In this document: positions 41,520 through 52,616 of the stretch, one piece after another
How the letters are laid out: the number at the start of each line of letters is the position of its first letter
Numbering within the stretch: the stretch's first letter is position 1
Assembly (NCBI RefSeq): GCF_907165205.1
Contig: NC_058192.1
Span: forward strand, 35,802,001-35,866,000
DNA from: Coccinella septempunctata
Taxonomy: Eukaryota > Arthropoda > Insecta > Coleoptera > Coccinellidae
DNA: 64,000 nucleotides
Direction of reading: 5' to 3'
The notes under the pieces: model-generated
What the model was told of the DNA's origin: nothing
Seen by the model: the letters and a program-made list of their open reading frames with translations, nothing else
Database searches by the model: none
Made by a program: the position numbers and the translations under genes

Positions 41520-43127
41520 AGTTATAACCGCGAGAGTTTTCCATGGTTCTCCTAATAGTAACTTGAAGTCGGTTTCAAGAAGGGGTGAAAAATCTACAGC
41601 ATGGTTCAAATAACAGTTCCTGAAAATTTCATCTTTTTGGCGTGAAGGGAAAAGAAATAGTTGAAAATTCAAGAACAGTTTTTTGTGAATAACTCAGAAA
41701 ATATCCATTTTAGGGCAAGGGTGTGATGCACACACTCACATTATTTTTTAACGTAGATTGAATATCTGCCATAAAAAAATGGGGTTCTAATTTGAAAAAA
41801 TTGATTTTTCACGATTTTGTCATCCCTAACTTTGAAAGCGATTTTTTCACCCCCTGTATCATGAATCGCAATTTCGATTTTTAAAGTGGATACATCAATC
41901 TTACATCTTGAAAAATCCCAAAAATGAAAATTTTCCATCCAAAAACCTCGAAGTTATTCTTGTTTCAGCGAAGCTCTATTTTCGATTTTTTTTCGAATTT
42001 TCCCGCTCAGAGAGAATTTTCCAACCAAAACTGAAAAATGTTACATCAAAATAACTTGAAATTTTCTAAGGAATCTATTTCTGCAATAGAAAAATGGTGT
42101 TCTAATTTGAAAAACGGAAGTTGACGTCATTTTCGGAAAAACCGGAGGTGCTCATGCCTTGAAAATATTTTAGATTTCATCAGCATCGTGAAATACTTAT
42201 AAGTGCTGAATTTCATGAAAATACATTCAGTAGTTTCCCGTATAAATATGGGTGAGGTTCCTCGTGAAAGATCCTGTATATGAATTATACTATGTTCTTC
42301 TCAGATTAATTATGATTGTCCTTTTCATTTAATTAATGATTATTGAACTTCTCATTTAATTAGAATTTATTGCCCTTTTCATATTATTTTTAATATTCTA
42401 GTGCTTCTCAAATTCATTAATTCTGTGCTACTCATTTAACTTGTGCGACTCTTGTTCTGCTCATACTTACATTAACATTATTGATCAACTCAAATTTAAT
42501 GTATCGATTTCTCGTTGATGATTAGACTTAGACATTGCAGTTTCACCTCTGGCCTATTTCTCTGTACTCTCGCGTCTTCTCTTTAAAATTCAGTATTCTA
42601 ACCTTCGCGTTTTCTGATAGAATAGATTGCTCTCGCAATCAATTTTCAATTTATTGCCCTATCACTGTGTAACCGTTGTGTTGATATTGAATTTTTTGAA
42701 CTCCTCAACGTCTAACTGACATCAAGTGACTTCTCATTTGAACTGCTCTGGACCATCTCTTGTTTTTAGTTGGATATTGTCTCTCTGAGTTTATAGATGT
42801 GGTTAATATTAGTTGCTTTTACTGTATTAGCTTCATGCAGGTGACATATTCATTTTATGATTGTGAACGATACTCAATAAATGTTTTTATACCATCTCCA
42901 ACTCAATTATCTTTTAATACAGTCCACTACTCTTTGATTACGAAATCATAACACCCTCGATTTTGAACAGATTGGAAACACCATCGAAACCCGAAAACTT
43001 GAAAATTAACGAAGTCTTGTCTTGGTTGAAATTTTTCCGAATGTCAGTAAAACTAACATCTATTTTATCAGACTGAATGACAAAATGCAATATATTAAAA
43101 TTCGCAAAATAGTTATTTTCCTATCAA
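41520..43127. other. No gene recognised
   Basis: AT-rich, with many short ORFs. GTTCTAATTTGAAAAA recurs near 41784 and 42093, and ATTTAATTAGAATTTATTG-type phrases recur around 42330-42410, suggesting old degenerate repeats. Confidence 0.35.
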
Positions 43128-43229
43128 GTGCGGAAAGTGATACTTGCCCGCACGAAACTGCCGTTGCCCGAACGATGCGAAGCAGAGTTCGGGTAAGCAG
43201 TTGAGTGCGGGCAAGACACTTTCCGCAAG
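43128..43229. repeat. 102-bp GC-rich hairpin within a larger inverted repeat
   Basis: GTGCGGAAAGTG ... CTTGCCCGCAC is mirrored by GTGCGGGCAAG ... CACTTTCCGC. The outer words TTTTTCTACAAGCG (43247) and CGCTTGTAGAAAAA (43509) form a second inverted pair about 260 bp apart. GC content is far above the flanks. Non-coding. Confidence 0.65.
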
Positions 43230-43530
43230 AGTTAGGAACAATACTTTTTCTACAAGCGCTTGAAATATATAAATGTATCCATTTCACGAAACAGATCATA
43301 TCTCATTTGATTAATTCATATATAATGACAGAAGTAATTCTGTATATCATTACTATGGGTTTCTCATCGTTGACGTTCTGTGCATAGAAACATGATAGAA
43401 TTTAATTTATTCTATAATATAAGAAATAGCAGGCGTTTTTCCCGCACCTTTTGGGAAAGTGACTCTTTGCAACTTGGAATGCGTGCGGGAAAAAGGTTGA
43501 ACGCGCACGCTTGTAGAAAAAATATTTTTC

Positions 43531-44751
43531 GACATATTTAAGTCGTAAGCAGTTTAATGACGTATATTTTGTAAATTAGGAAAAAAGCCCATTATTACCC
43601 CCCCCCCCCGAAATTCAGTCTAGGAACGCCCTTGTCTGTAAGAAACTTGAAATGCATTTTAATATCTCCAGATGGTCGCCTGCAAAGTTATAAAAAAACT
43701 CTGTGCTGTCTTGCACTTGATTTACGACACTTGCACTTGCTTTCGGGAAGCCTCTTCCATCACTTTCAGAGAGAGCTTGTTAATAGCATATTGGTGTTCA
43801 TAGATGGCCAGTTGTTTGAAACAATGAAAATCGGTCAGCAATGTTGATCTTCATAATAACTAATTTTTCAAAATTGTCATTGGTCATTTCGCTGATTACA
43901 GAGAACAATCGTTTCACTGGCAAAGATTAAGTTAGGCAGGTATTGTAAACCCAACATTTTTTTATTTTATCATGTACGTTCAAGGAACCTAACCTTATGT
44001 TTATTTTTCCATCAAGTATGTAGTTTGGGCAGTTCAACTTCTGCTTTAGAATTTTCGCTGATTCGTTTGCAGTAGTCGAATGTTTTTTTTTAATATTCTG
44101 GTTCATTGGAATTGTAAAAGTCAATTGCATCGAAGCAAGCGTTTTTTCGCAATTATAATCAGGTTGATTATATTCCCAGCACCACCATTCACCAATGGAC
44201 AATAGGGAATACTCCTTCTGACGAAAATTATGCATTTTTTATTAAATATCTTTGAAACGTCACATTTTGAAATAACCATTCAACCGTTTCCCAAAAAAAA
44301 TTATTTTAAGCACTTCAAAATGAAAAATAAAAATGGGTATTTAAATTTTAAAGCGTTTCATTTCGATTGCACAAGTTGGCAAGATCGACTTGAAAATAAA
44401 TGACAACAAATACATTATTTACTTGATGAGATAGACAAAGATGGCTGTCTAGGAAGTCTGCGACGAACGAGGAAGGTCGTAAAACTTTATGGGATTTTTA
44501 TGGCCGGTTGCAGTTGAAGCGCGCCAGTAAGTAGGCGCCTGTAAATCAACAGCTGTTATTTTATAAACAAGATGATCGAACATTGTTCTTTTCATCGTCT
44601 AGTAGCCGCTGTTGCCAATCGTAAACTCGAAACAAAGCGATTTAAATTTTAAAACCCCATATTTGGACAATGATTTTGAATCGTTTCTGCGGTGCATTTG
44701 AAAAAATCATGAATGAAACTCATAATTATTCAGTTTAAACTTGCATATGCA
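43531..44751. other. No gene recognised
   Basis: Contains a poly-C run (about 43602-43613) and a 102-codon minus-strand ORF (43927-44235, IGEWWCWEYNQPDYNC) without recognised domain. The rest is AT-rich. Confidence 0.35.
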
Positions 44752-44768
44752 GGGTTGTGTTCGGAATC

Positions 44769-47598
44769 CAGTGGCGTGGCGAGCTTAACTCGCGCCCGGG
44801 GCACAATACCTTTTTAGCGCCCCCCCACCCACACTCATTCGAAAACCATATAAGCATATAATATTATATTTTAAATATACCGGCAAATTGATAAATGCAA
44901 ATGTATATGATCATCTAAAATTACTTCAAAAGATAGGATCATTCAATTTATATATTTAGAAAAAAATATTGAAAGAAACGCATTTCAAAAACAATGAAAA
45001 AGTTAATATTCATTATTTTCAAGGAGAAACAAATTTAATTTCAACATGAATATAGTACAGATACTTTCTAGACAACGACTAAACATAGTATTTGTTGGTG
45101 TCTGAGAAGTATCAATATAGAAAAATAGACGATCCCTTAGTTTTAATTTTCCGGAATTTTTTTTTGACTGTACATATAACATTAGAGTGTTATTATTATT
45201 ATCGTTCTAAATATTATCGTTTTAAAATATCAAGCTCAAGCTACGTAGCGTCAATGAAATAATAGAAATACATATATAAAAATAGTGTTCTGAAAGAAGG
45301 AATATTTGTACACTACAAATATTTATCATTTCAATTATAACATAGTAGTAAAGCCATAGAGATACCTTGCAGGTAGATTCACCTTTACAGGCTGATTCGC
45401 CTTTTGTCCGATTCAGTAATGATTCTTAGGCTGAAAACGCACCGGACGCAACATTTCGTTGCGAGACGTTGCGCATCATTATGTCTCTCATAAAAAGTGT
45501 TGCAAGCTAAGCTTAAATCCGTGTTGCGAGCGGTGCGTGCCGCCTCATTTGATTCTGAAGGAAATGAGGAGCTTGCAACATCTCGCAACGTCTCGCAATA
45601 CCTCGCAACAAAATGTTGCATCCGGTGCGTTTCCAGCCTTATATTCTTATATTGATTATTATCTTATTAGTTGGGGAGCCGACGATGCTAAGTCGGGATA
45701 TATTCGAGCGTCGTGAAGATCTACTGGATTTTGAAAAATATATAGTAGAAAGAAAAAGGGTTCTATGAGGCATGCACTTTTAGCGGTGGGAAAAGCGTCT
45801 GCAGGTTTTCAAAGATGTAAAAGAAAATTGTCAGGTGTATGTACATATACTCGAGCGTGTCTCTGATAATAAATTAATGTTAATTTGACAGTCTGCGTGG
45901 TGGGGCTAGCCGTACGGAAGAGTTGAAAATAGTAAAAAAAATTAAATTTCGAGCGTGTCAAATTTTTGGGAAATATGTTAATTGGACCCAAAGGAAGCTA
46001 CTTTTCAAGAGGCTGACAATTTCGAAGGTCACAGTGGTCCTTTGAAAATGCAAAAAAATTTGTTACTTGTACATACGTACTCAATCGTCTCAGATTTTCA
46101 TACAGATAATTAATCTCGGTGTTGCAGACATGTTGACCCATTAATCTGACAATAATTGGGAATTCCAAACAAGCCATACGCGCCCTGGTGTTAATTTTTG
46201 TAAATAAGAAGTTAATGCACTTTTGTTTGTTTACATCGTGAAAAGGAGAATATTTTGGTGTTTCAACATGAAAAATATTAAAATATTCCTTAATCTGTTG
46301 AAAATATCTTCATCTACCTCTTAATAACGGGAAAAGCTTAGTGAAGTTTCCACAATTTGTATCCTTTGAGCAAATCTTCGATTACGACTTTCTTGTGAAG
46401 ATGTCAGTTTTGACTATTCTCCACGATGAAATGAACATTTAGTCAATTTTTAAAGACATTTGTATCTCATCCTTGTAGCATGGTTAAGTTTTTGTACATT
46501 TCAAATCAGTAACGGAGAATAGAAGGTGAATTAACTAACTTGGATATATAACATCAATATGAAAGGATTTACACTATCAAGGGGGGTTTTCTTAATCTGA
46601 CAGTTTAAAGATGATAACAAGGCATTTTTTCAAATATCTCCTTTCCTGTACCTCTGGTCGTTTCTGTATTATTGTGAAAGTTGTAGATAATAAAATGCTA
46701 TACAATTTTTTTCTGGATCAATTTTACATACTCTTAACTGTTTTCGAGTTAAAGGGTGATAAGGGCGAGGACAAAATTTTTAGAAAATGTTATGCGCTAC
46801 ATTTTTATAATGAATGCGAAAACAATTTGTCCCAGAGAGGAGATAATTAAAAAAAACTGATTTCTGTAATCTTTATGGCCAATTTTTATTGCTTCGGCAT
46901 GCTGAAACTGTCAGATGATATTTTTTTTCGTTATTGTTGAAATATTAGCTTCAAAATAAGAAAAAAAGCCACCGCGCCCAAGAATGAACATGTGCCTTTT
47001 TTAAAAGTTTGTTATTTTTTTAAAATGTCAGACTAATAGAATATATACTTTTCAACATGTTATTAACCACACTTATATTAATCTGACAGTTCTGACACGC
47101 TCAAGTATGTAAAATGATCGTTTTTTCTTACTATTCTGACAGGCTGTCCTAGACAATGCCCCCTATATTCAGGTCTACTTTTTGGTAGAGATACTCTAGA
47201 GGGTACAACGTATATTCCCTTATATTGATCTGACACGCCCGAGTAAATCCCGAATTTCCCTTTTGGGTTCCTCAACTATATCGAACGAATCAAGAAGGGA
47301 GACAATTTATGTAACCTCAAAGAGTAGTTGCCATAAGAGTGCTCACAGATACAGGTCGAGTTAGCCCTGCCAGTTTTCATTGTGAATATATTATTATAGT
47401 TTGATTTAGACCATCACTGTTCCTGTTTTCTTCATTATTTACGAATTTACACCTATTTCATAACACTGATTCGAAATATATTCTCCAAAATTCAATTTTA
47501 AAATTATCCAGCAATTTTTTTGTTTTGCGAACCATTTGGCGCCCCTTTGTGAGTAGCGCCCACGGCATGATGCCCCCCCCCCCCTCGCTACGCCACTG
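44769..47598. mobile_element. hAT-like element, 2830 bp, non-coding, 8-bp target duplication
   Basis: TIR CAGTGGCGTGGCGAG on the left and CTCGCTACGCCACTG on the right (one mismatch). Both are flanked by TCGGAATC (44761-44768 and 47599-47606), an exact 8-bp duplication. Poly-C runs lie just inside both ends. No transposase frame is seen. The interior has at least nine TCTGACA-like words on both strands and an inserted Harbinger-like MITE. A non-autonomous element larger than a MITE. Confidence 0.88.
45429..45638. mobile_element. PIF/Harbinger-like MITE, 210 bp
   Basis: Inverted ends GGCTGAAAACGCACCGG and GGCTGGAAACGCACCGG (read inward on each strand), then GACGTTGCGA words, flanked by TTA (45426-45428, 45639-45641). 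Nested in the hAT element. Non-coding. Confidence 0.85.
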
Positions 47599-47746
47599 TC
47601 GGAATCAACGTCGAACGTTGCCCAACGCGCTCTTTAACGGGACTTAACGATCCGACAACCAATAGAACAACCGTTTCAAACGTCGGACGCACACCGGGCG
47701 ATGATTCGACGTTGATTCCGAACACAACCCAGTGATAACCCAAATA

Positions 47747-48389
47747 GAGGACTTCCCTACATGTTTGCCAACCTAAAAAAAGGTCTAAAAGGTCTACCAT
47801 CAGGGAATGCTTTCTAACGAAACCTACTTCATTCTTTCCGCAATGATCAAATATATTTATGAAATTCTATCGAGCTTTCTAGAGTTTACTGTTAAAAAGA
47901 AAAAAAGATTTTCATAACCTCGATTGCTGATTGGTTGAAATTTATGTTGGTATTACTACTTCTTGTGACAATTGACATGTTTCGTTGGCAAATGTCAAGA
48001 AGAAAAAAGTAATCTGTTAGGTTATGGGCAAAGTTTTGGTTATGTGCACAATCTTTGCTTGAACGCATCCTTGTTTTCTTGTATTTTGTAAGCTATACAG
48101 CAGACAATATTAATATTATATATATCAGTAAAAATGACATTTGCCAATGAAATATGTCGATTGTCACAAGAAGTAGTGATACCAACATAAATTTCAACCA
48201 ATCAGCAATCGAGGTTATGAAAATCTTTTTTTCTTTTTAACAGTAAACTCTAGAAAGCTCGATAGAATTTCATAAATATATTTGATCATTGCGGAAAGAA
48301 TGAAGTAGGTTTCGTTAGAAAGCAATCATTCCCTGATGGTAGACCTTTTAGACCCTTTTCTAGGTTGGCAAACATGTAGGGAAGTCCTC
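47747..48389. mobile_element. Foldback element, 643 bp
   Basis: GAGGACTTCCCTACATGTTT begins the left arm and its reverse complement ends the right arm. The arms pair nearly perfectly for about 250 bp, through CGAAACCTACTTCATTC and AACCTCGATTGCTGATTGG, around an unpaired centre of about 150 bp. No coding frame; target duplication not resolved. Confidence 0.8.
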
Positions 48390-48844
48390 CATTGAGGAGA
48401 ATTCCCCATTGTAGTTAAAATGGCGCCGAATAAAAATTGAATATACTTGTTTATAATGAAGAATGATCACGCCTAAACGGGGAGGCAATGAATAAAATAC
48501 TTGTTTATCTTCTCTTCAAGCTCTGCATGCACCATTACAAAAGAATTTCAGCAAACACATTCATGTCTTGAACTTTCAACTTCTCCCATTTTTACAAAAT
48601 TTAATCAACACCGATGAAGTGGAATGCAGATTTCGAGAAAATAACAATTTTCCATCCCCGGAAGAGAAATTTTATATTATAAAAAATGATTCTAATAATA
48701 ATTTATAGAGCAGTTGGAGGTTGTTGATGGCGAGGCATGCGTTTGACAGGCATCGACAAGTTTATGATGATAAATTTTTCGAAAGTACTAGGTTAGGCTG
48801 ACCAGATTATCCCCAGTTCAATGACGGACGGACCTGGGGAATGT
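48390..48844. other. No gene; one dispersed repeat
   Basis: Contains the AGAATGATCACGCCTAAACG repeat at 48462-48494 shared with 7908 and 20966. Nothing else recognised. Confidence 0.4.
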
Positions 48845-50224
48845 GTATATGTTACGGCTAAAGATAGGTGTGAGCATAAACTTGAGATTAGCCGGCTAAA
48901 CTTAGGTTTATATTCGAGGATCGGCTAAAGTTCGATAAAATTTTCATCTGCGTCAGGGCATTTCATCATTAGCCGGCTAATGTGCACATAACCCAAAAAT
49001 GAACGGCTAAAAATGTATTCGATGGACACGCGGAGAGGTGATGTCTCATGAATGGTCGGATGGGAGAGGACGAACGCACACGACCACTTTTTTGTTTAAA
49101 TTTTTAGAATTGAAATATGCAAAAGAGCATCAAGTGTATTAGGGTTGTATTACATAACGCCCATGGGTTTTCAATTCAACATTTTTAACGAGTTATTTTA
49201 ATCTGTTTAGGAGATTAATGCTCTTCAAACCGAGCCTAATTTTTTGAAAAATCATAATATGACCTCACAAGAAAATGAGATATTAGACATAGAAAATTTT
49301 TTCTGTAAACAAAAGTATATTTTTCCTACCATTCAATAATTGGGTTTATGGAAAAATTACGAAATAGGAACTATAGTTTCTAACGTTGCAATTTCTTTCC
49401 AACCAATTCTTTCGCAAAAAAAAAACTATGAACATAAACATAGTTGAAAACACTTTCTCCAGCTGATTTTGTTAAAAATTTCTTCACCAGTCATTGAACA
49501 TACGGGTTCCAAAATATGGCCTGTCGCCACCCTTGATGAATCATCCCGGGGGATACAAGTGCATTCATCGTCAAGCTTATCAGCCAAATCAAAGATTATA
49601 GAGTTAACTCTATAATCTTTGAGCCAAATAGTCCGGTTAACTACAAACAAGATTAGGTACATCTACTTTCTTCTAGAATTTAACCTTTGGTATTTTGATG
49701 AAGAAGTTCGCGGCATCATTTTTGTGTTCATTGTCTTCTGCTCATTCAATTTCCCTCAAATTATGAATAATAACAAGATGAAAAATAATCATTAACACTA
49801 CAGTTTTCCCTCACACTCAAAATAGCATGTCATGAATTTTGTCATCAAGCGTTTAGATTTTTAGATTCGTCAATAAGAATTCGTTGGGATACAGTTGAAA
49901 CAAATATATGTTCATTCTCCAATTTCTCAACTGCTTAACAAAATGCTTTTCTGCTATTAAAATATGTGAAATTCATACAAAAAATGCATTGCATTAATAG
50001 TTTGATTATACTCGTATTACTATTTCTTTACATTCTTTTAATTGCCCAAAATTTTCGCCCCTCAAGCTTTCTACATTTTTAGCCGATGGGAAGTGGTTAC
50101 ACTTAAGTTTACCCGGCTAAAGATAGAAGAAACTAACATTAGCAAATACCCGAAGCTAAACCTAAGTTTAGCCGGCTAATCTTAAGTTTATGTTCAAACC
50201 TATCTTTAGCCGTAACATATATAT
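48845..50224. mobile_element. Long-TIR element, 1.38 kb, GTTACGGCTAAAG family (copy 2)
   Basis: Matches the 21058-22388 copy end to end (TGTTACGGCTAAAGATAGG termini) with small indels, for example an added stretch near 49705-49735. No transposase. The near-identical interior implies mobilisation in trans by an element outside the window. Confidence 0.85.
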
Positions 50225-50227
50225 TTA

Positions 50228-50813
50228 GGCTGTGACTAGAGTCCCGACTCGGGATCCGTGTCCAGTCCCGAATGACGAAATCAAATGACTCAATAAAAAC
50301 ATATTATAATACATACCAAACAAGTCTCTTGACCTAACTCGGGATCCTTGTCCAGTCCCGACATTGTAAAAGGGTTTTGAGGTTATGTTCGCGAATCGTA
50401 TAATATTATTTATGAATAGTTGCGACGAAATTCAAGGAGTGATTCCTTATCAAAAATAGTGTGGACTTTTTCTAAATCAAGATTGAAAAGATAGGAGAAA
50501 ATACTATCTTGGAATTTGAGAATGGAAGGAGCAGCAAAGTATGCAATTCTAAATGGTGACAAAGTTGAGAATTGCTTAGTGTAAACTCATATCTACATGT
50601 ACGATTGAAATATGAATTATTGTTTCTATTTGACTAGGTATAGGCTTATGATTTGTACTGAAAATTAAGTTATTTGCTACTCCTTTCACTGCTCAATAAT
50701 TTCAAAGCACCAGTGCAGTGCATCGTTGAATTCGGGACCGAATATCAGTCCCGAATTTAATGACGTCACTCGGGACTGGACACGAGTCCCGAGTCGGGAC
50801 TGTAGTCACAGCC
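50228..50813. mobile_element. MITE, 586 bp, GGCTGTGACT termini
   Basis: Inverted ends GGCTGTGACTAGAGTCCCG and GGCTGTGACTACAGTCCCG (each read inward), with further CGGGACTGGACAC words repeated near both ends and at about 50340. It begins only 3-4 bp after the previous element. The two immediate flanks differ, so no target duplication is called. Confidence 0.75.
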
Positions 50814-50861
50814 ATCTAGAAATCCATACCTCGTGAGCCATCCCTTATTTTGATTTTTACC

Positions 50862-51075
50862 AGAGTTCAAAGAAATCTCACGTCATTTTTCAAAGTTCGA
50901 TTTGGCCCTACGTCCCGACAATGGATTCTATCGACTAATTAGCATCAAATGCTTCTTAAGGAATCTAGAAAACCATCGCATATTTTCATTATTACCATAT
51001 TTCAAAGAAATCCGAGGTCAATTTCTAAGTCCGATTTAGCCCCCCCCCCCATACGGCCCGACAATGGATTTTATT
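50862..51075. repeat. Diverged tandem duplication, about 135 bp
   Basis: TTCAAAGAAATC ... CGATTTGGCCC ... CCCGACAATGGATT at 50868-50930 recurs at 51001-51073 with substitutions and a poly-C run (51040-51050). Confidence 0.6.
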
Positions 51076-52354
51076 CCAAACTGGGTTTAGTGTTAGTAAA
51101 GAGAAACGACACCTTAATTCCCCACCTAACATTAATTTTGCAGGACTCTGACCTATAGTTTTATGGATAGTGTTTCTACAGGGTGTTTCATGAGTCGTTG
51201 TTCATAGCCTAATGGTGAATGCAGGTCATCCAGGCCTTTCAGAAAACTTACTTGTTTTATATCCTAAGGCTATTAGCTATTAGAGATACAAGGTGATTCA
51301 TGAACATTGGCCTAAATTTGCGAAAGACATAACTCTGGACTGCAACGTCCGATTTCGATCAAATTTTATGGGTTTGTTCACTTCAGAATGCTCTTTCAAA
51401 CGGCTCATGAAATATCATTATTTTCAGGGCAGTACTCGGAATATCATGATTTTTCTTTCAAGCCCCAAAATCTATATGTTTTACATCCCTTATAGAAATT
51501 TCTTTATTGCCATAAAAAACTACATAATTTATTGTGAGCAATTCAATTTTCACTTTGCATAGCACATTTGTCACAAGGAAATAGTAACCGGACGAATTCA
51601 TATTTTATGTCATTTTTTTCGAAAGGCGGTCCTGTTTTTATTCCTTCGGTGATAATATTCATTATCCTTTGCTGAGATTGTGAATTATTTTAAATTCTGT
51701 TCGATTCTTTTTCATTTTAAACCCTCAGCACCTACTGAGTATTCGTAAAAAAATGATTAAAAGTATGCAAAGTCGAACTGCGAATTCTTTTAAAATTACA
51801 TATTGAATTTAGATACGAATGATGTAAAACCTCTTGAAAAATGTAATCCGTAAGTGTATTTGCTTCATAACACACACATTTATTCTTTCGAAAAACATTC
51901 ACCTTTTTATTTCCTTTCATAAAACAGCAATGAAAATGTACTATCAAAAGAGATGTCCGAAATAGAGTTCTTCCATCGCGACACATTTCCTAGCGCTTAA
52001 AATCAGATTATTTATAACTCGGGATTTCGTTTAACTTCTGCGCAGGCTTCTTCTAGCCTTTGTCGCAAATGCTCCCGTGAAGTGTCTGTCACTTTTTCAC
52101 GAACACTCAGTATGTGCTGAGGGATTGAAATGGAGAAGAATTGAAAAAAATTTAATATAATTCACAATCTCGGCCAAAGACAATGAAAATTATCCCCGAA
52201 GGAATAAAAACAGGATCACATTTCGAAAAAATGACATGAAACATGAATTCGTCCGGTTCCTATTTCCTAGTGACAACTGTGCCATGCAAAGTGAAAATTG
52301 AATTCCTTAGAATAAATTATGTAGTTTTTCATGGCAATAACAAAATTTCAGTAA

Positions 52355-52616
52355 TACATACATAACAGAAGCGAAACGTTATACAGACGACATTGACGGT
52401 TTAATAAAAATGTTACACGATCTATATCCTCATATACAACAGCGTTCTCTGAAGTATAGAATCACAAGAATAAGTAAAAAATTGAAAGGATACAGCGACA
52501 CAGAAACATCAGATGAATGTGAGTCACTACAAAATTCCCAAACTGAATTGAACCAAACTGAAGACATTACCACATCACAATCCGACAACGACATTCAAGA
52601 TACTACAATGGAATAG
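52355..52616 (+). pseudogene. I-group element ORF1, C-terminal remnant
   Basis: Open from the element's left edge: KRYTDDIDGLIKMLHDLYPH to a stop at 52614. Polar and acidic end (TETSDECESLQNSQTELNQ). The element starts inside ORF1, the usual 5' truncation. ORF2 begins in the next frame at about the stop (QWNSCGFYPRL). Confidence 0.55.

Larger units (their letters stand above)
44752..47730. mobile_element. Short MITE split by a hAT element
   Basis: The ends GGGTTGTGTTCGGAATC and GATTCCGAACACAACCC are perfect inverted repeats. When the hAT insertion (44769-47598) and one copy of TCGGAATC are removed, about 141 bp remain, reading on into AACGTCGAACGTTGCCC, whose partner CGACGTT lies at 47707. 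No clear target duplication of the MITE itself. Confidence 0.75.

Noticed and set aside
45385..45716. ORFs over the GTTGCGAG repeats
   Set aside because: Antisense pair generated by the inverted repeats of the 210-bp MITE.
50228..50813. A TTA target duplication for the GGCTGTGACT MITE
   Set aside because: The left flank is TTA but the right is ATC, so a duplication is not supported.
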